Assembly: GCF_000805335.1 (NCBI RefSeq)
Contig: NZ_KN708638.1
Span: 7,587,356-7,651,355 of the forward strand
Direction of reading: 5' to 3'
DNA: 64,000 bases
Source of the DNA: Streptomyces sp. CT34
Lineage (GTDB): Bacteria; Actinomycetota; Actinomycetes; Streptomycetales; Streptomycetaceae
The position numbers and the translations under genes were made by a program. The stretch's first letter is position 1. The number at the start of each line of letters is the position of its first letter. Shown here in pieces: positions 62,247 to 64,000 of the stretch. The notes beneath the pieces were generated by a model. The model was not told the origin of the DNA. It saw nothing but the letters and a program-made list of their open reading frames with translations, and ran no database searches.

Positions 62247-63626
62247 CTAAATCCGGTCAGGTACCGGATTCCCGGCCGCAGCGATCGCCCGGCGCATCGG
62301 CACCCGCGCCAGCAGTACGAAACCGATCGCGAAGAACGCCACCAGCGACACGATCGCATCCCGGTAGCTCCCGGTCACCTGGTAGGCCACCCCGAACACC
62401 AGCGGCCCCAGCCAGCTCACTCCGCGGTCGCTCATCGCGTACGCGGAGAAGTACTCCGCCTCCTTGCCGCGTGGGATCAGATGCGAGAACAGCGACCGCG
62501 ACAGCGCCTGGCTGCCGCCCAGCACCAGCCCGATCGTGCCGGCCAGCACGAAGAACCACTCCGGCGTCCGCGTGGGCAGGAAGTATGCCGTGGCGATGGT
62601 CAGCGTCCAGGCCACCAGTGAACCCAGCACCGTCCGGTGGGCGCCGTAGGTCCGGGCCAGCCGGCCCATGAGCAGCGCGCCCGCCGCGGCCACCACCTGC
62701 ACCAGCAGGGTCGAGACGATCAGCGTGGTCTGGTCCAGCCCCAGCTCCTCGGAGCCGAAGACCGACGCCTGGGTGATCACGGTCTGGATGCCGTCGTTGT
62801 AGACGAGGTACGCCAGGAGGAAGGAGAGGGTGAGCGGACGGCGGCGCACATCGCGCAGCGTCGCCCGCAGCTGGCGCCAGCCCTGGCCGGGCGCGACGTC
62901 GCCCGCCGTGCCCCGGGTGCCGCCGGCCGCCGGCCGGTCGCGCAGCCGGCGCAGCGGGATCAGTGCGAAGGCGCCCCACCACAGGCCCGCGGTCGCCAGG
63001 CAGATCCGTGCCGCGGTCCCCGCGGAGATGCCGACCGCGTCATGCCCGGCATACAGCGCGAGATCGGCGATCAGGGTCAGTGCGCTGGCGGTGTAGCCGA
63101 ACGCCCAGCCCCGCGAGGAGACCGCGTCGCGCTCGTCGGGATCGGCGATCTGCGGCAGGTAGGAGTTGTAGAGCATCATCGCCACGACGAACGAGACATT
63201 CGCGATGATCAGCAGTGCCCCGCCCAGCAGATAGCGGTCGCCGCCGAGGAAGAACATCGCCGTGGTCGCCGCAGCCCCTGTGTACGCGCAGCCGCCCAGC
63301 AGCGGTTTCTTCCGGCCGGTCCGGTCCGCCAGCGCCCCGGCCGCCGGCATCGCCAGCACCGACAGCAGCAGGGACGCGGACACCGCGTACGCGAAGAAGG
63401 AGCCGGCGCGCACCGGGATGCCCAGGGGATGGACGAATCCCTCCGCGTCCGCCGCGGCCTTCGCCACCGTCGTCAGATACGGCCCGAGGAACACGGTCAG
63501 CACGCTCGACGAGTAGACGCTGACCGCCCAGTCGTAGAAGTACCAGCCGCGCTGCTCGCGGCGCTGCCCGGCCTTCTCCGCCGTCGCTGCCTCCGGTCTC
63601 CCGGACCCGAACTGTGTGCTGGGCAC
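62247..63626 (-). CDS. MFS transporter, UMF1/Atg22-like
   Basis: Polytopic protein of 459 residues with about 12 helices. The opening GWYFYDWAVSVYSSSVLTVF and the loop AGALADRTGRKKPLLGGCAY are typical of the UMF1 group related to vacuolar Atg22 transporters; NSYLPQIADPDERDAVSSRG and GGSQALSRSLFSHLIPRGKE are further family blocks. Members are thought to move amino acids or similar solutes. I place the start at GTG 63626 behind a GGGGG ribosome site; a GTG two codons earlier is possible. It is transcribed alone. Confidence 0.85.
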   Translation of the reverse strand: MPSTQFGSGRPEAATAEKAGQRREQRGWYFYDWAVSVYSSSVLTVFLGPYLTTVAKAAADAEGFVHPLGIPVRAGSFFAYAVSASLLLSVLAMPAAGALADRTGRKKPLLGGCAYTGAAATTAMFFLGGDRYLLGGALLIIANVSFVVAMMLYNSYLPQIADPDERDAVSSRGWAFGYTASALTLIADLALYAGHDAVGISAGTAARICLATAGLWWGAFALIPLRRLRDRPAAGGTRGTAGDVAPGQGWRQLRATLRDVRRRPLTLSFLLAYLVYNDGIQTVITQASVFGSEELGLDQTTLIVSTLLVQVVAAAGALLMGRLARTYGAHRTVLGSLVAWTLTIATAYFLPTRTPEWFFVLAGTIGLVLGGSQALSRSLFSHLIPRGKEAEYFSAYAMSDRGVSWLGPLVFGVAYQVTGSYRDAIVSLVAFFAIGFVLLARVPMRRAIAAAGNPVPDRI

Positions 63627-64000
63627 ACGCACCCCCGTCTTCCGTCCCCGTTCGGCGCGGCGGACGGCCGGTGGCGCGGCGGCTGGCCCCGCACCGCCGC
63701 TCGGTCGGTACCGTGCGCAGCGCCCCGATGTGATCGCTTGAGTGATGGCCATCACTACACGCCCGTGAGCTGCGATGACAAGCCTTCGCGGGATTCGGTG
63801 TGAGAGTCCTGGAGGACGCGCGGCCATCCGGGTGGCCGGCCGGCGTCCGCCGGCGACCGGCCAGGGCCTGTCCGGTGGGTCAGGGTCGGACAGGCCGCTT
63901 CGTCCGGTGCGGTGCGGCTTCCGGGGACCGTTGAAGGAGCCGAGGCGGAGCGCACGGCGCCGGAGCGGTGCGACAGCGGAGCCAGGGGACGCTTCGGCAA
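63627..64000. other. Region upstream of the MFS gene to the window edge
   Basis: About 374 bases. The part next to the MFS start should carry its promoter. Open frames in the last 170 bases lack ribosome sites and family motifs. No gene was recognised, although one could begin beyond the edge. Confidence 0.4.

Noticed and set aside
62250..62270. Inverted repeat AATCCGGT/ACCGGATT as a terminator of the MFS gene
   Set aside because: It lies within the last codons of the gene and has no T-run, so it is probably coincidental.
63755..64000. Minus-strand ORF at the right edge
   Set aside because: No ribosome site, motif or gene-like composition supports it, and it runs off the window.

Overview
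The window is high-GC actinobacterial DNA and reads as a Streptomyces chromosome. Evidence includes GTG/TTG starts with GGAGG-type ribosome sites, rbpA with a SigR-type promoter, DasR-like sites at chitin genes, DUF5709/DUF2795/DUF6114/DUF6230 proteins and an lnt-ppm1 pair. The gene at 1049-5005 closely matches what I remember of epsilon-poly-L-lysine synthetase (Pls), including its length. This suggests the S. albulus / S. noursei group, but the strain is an inference.

Left part (1-27 kb). A truncated membrane protein gene is followed by pls, which overlaps an M1 metallopeptidase gene. Next come a methyltransferase, three small stress- or stability-type proteins, and a nucleoside hydrolase/MFS operon divergent from a LacI regulator with a LacI-type operator between them. 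A secreted AA10 LPMO with a DasR-like site, a conserved unknown, a DUF779 protein and a lipase follow. Then come a GT39-type membrane glycosyltransferase, a secreted GH43-like protein, an HTH-STAND NTPase, an ECF sigma/anti-sigma pair, and an atypical kinase coupled to an ABC exporter.

Centre (27.3-46.0 kb). This is the most unusual part. A compact operon encodes a thioester reductase, a PfaD-type enoyl reductase, a PfaA-like KS-AT-ACP-KR-DH protein and a PfaC-like KS-CLF-AT-DH-DH-PSDH protein. This is the architecture of polyunsaturated-fatty-acid / heterocyst-glycolipid type iterative lipid synthases. The acyl chain would grow on the single ACP and could be released reductively as an aldehyde or alcohol. 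The segment lies between two direct copies of the 3' end of an aldehyde dehydrogenase gene: a decayed roughly 58-bp copy at 27.26-27.31 kb and the intact gene at 45.94 kb. They share a perfect 17-bp core. The intact gene's last codons are AT-richer than its body. Together this suggests an inserted island of about 18.7 kb that replaced the 3' end of the target gene. No integrase was seen.

Right part (46-64 kb). After the aldehyde dehydrogenase and its probable GAF regulator come a TetR - DUF6230 - DUF6114 locus, a GH18 chitinase with a DasR-like site, an acyl-CoA dehydrogenase next to a decayed phosphotransferase gene, an AsnC regulator and an amidohydrolase. The window ends with lnt - ppm1 - fxsA facing rbpA, and an MFS (UMF1-type) transporter. 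No rRNA, tRNA, CRISPR array or intact insertion sequence was recognised.
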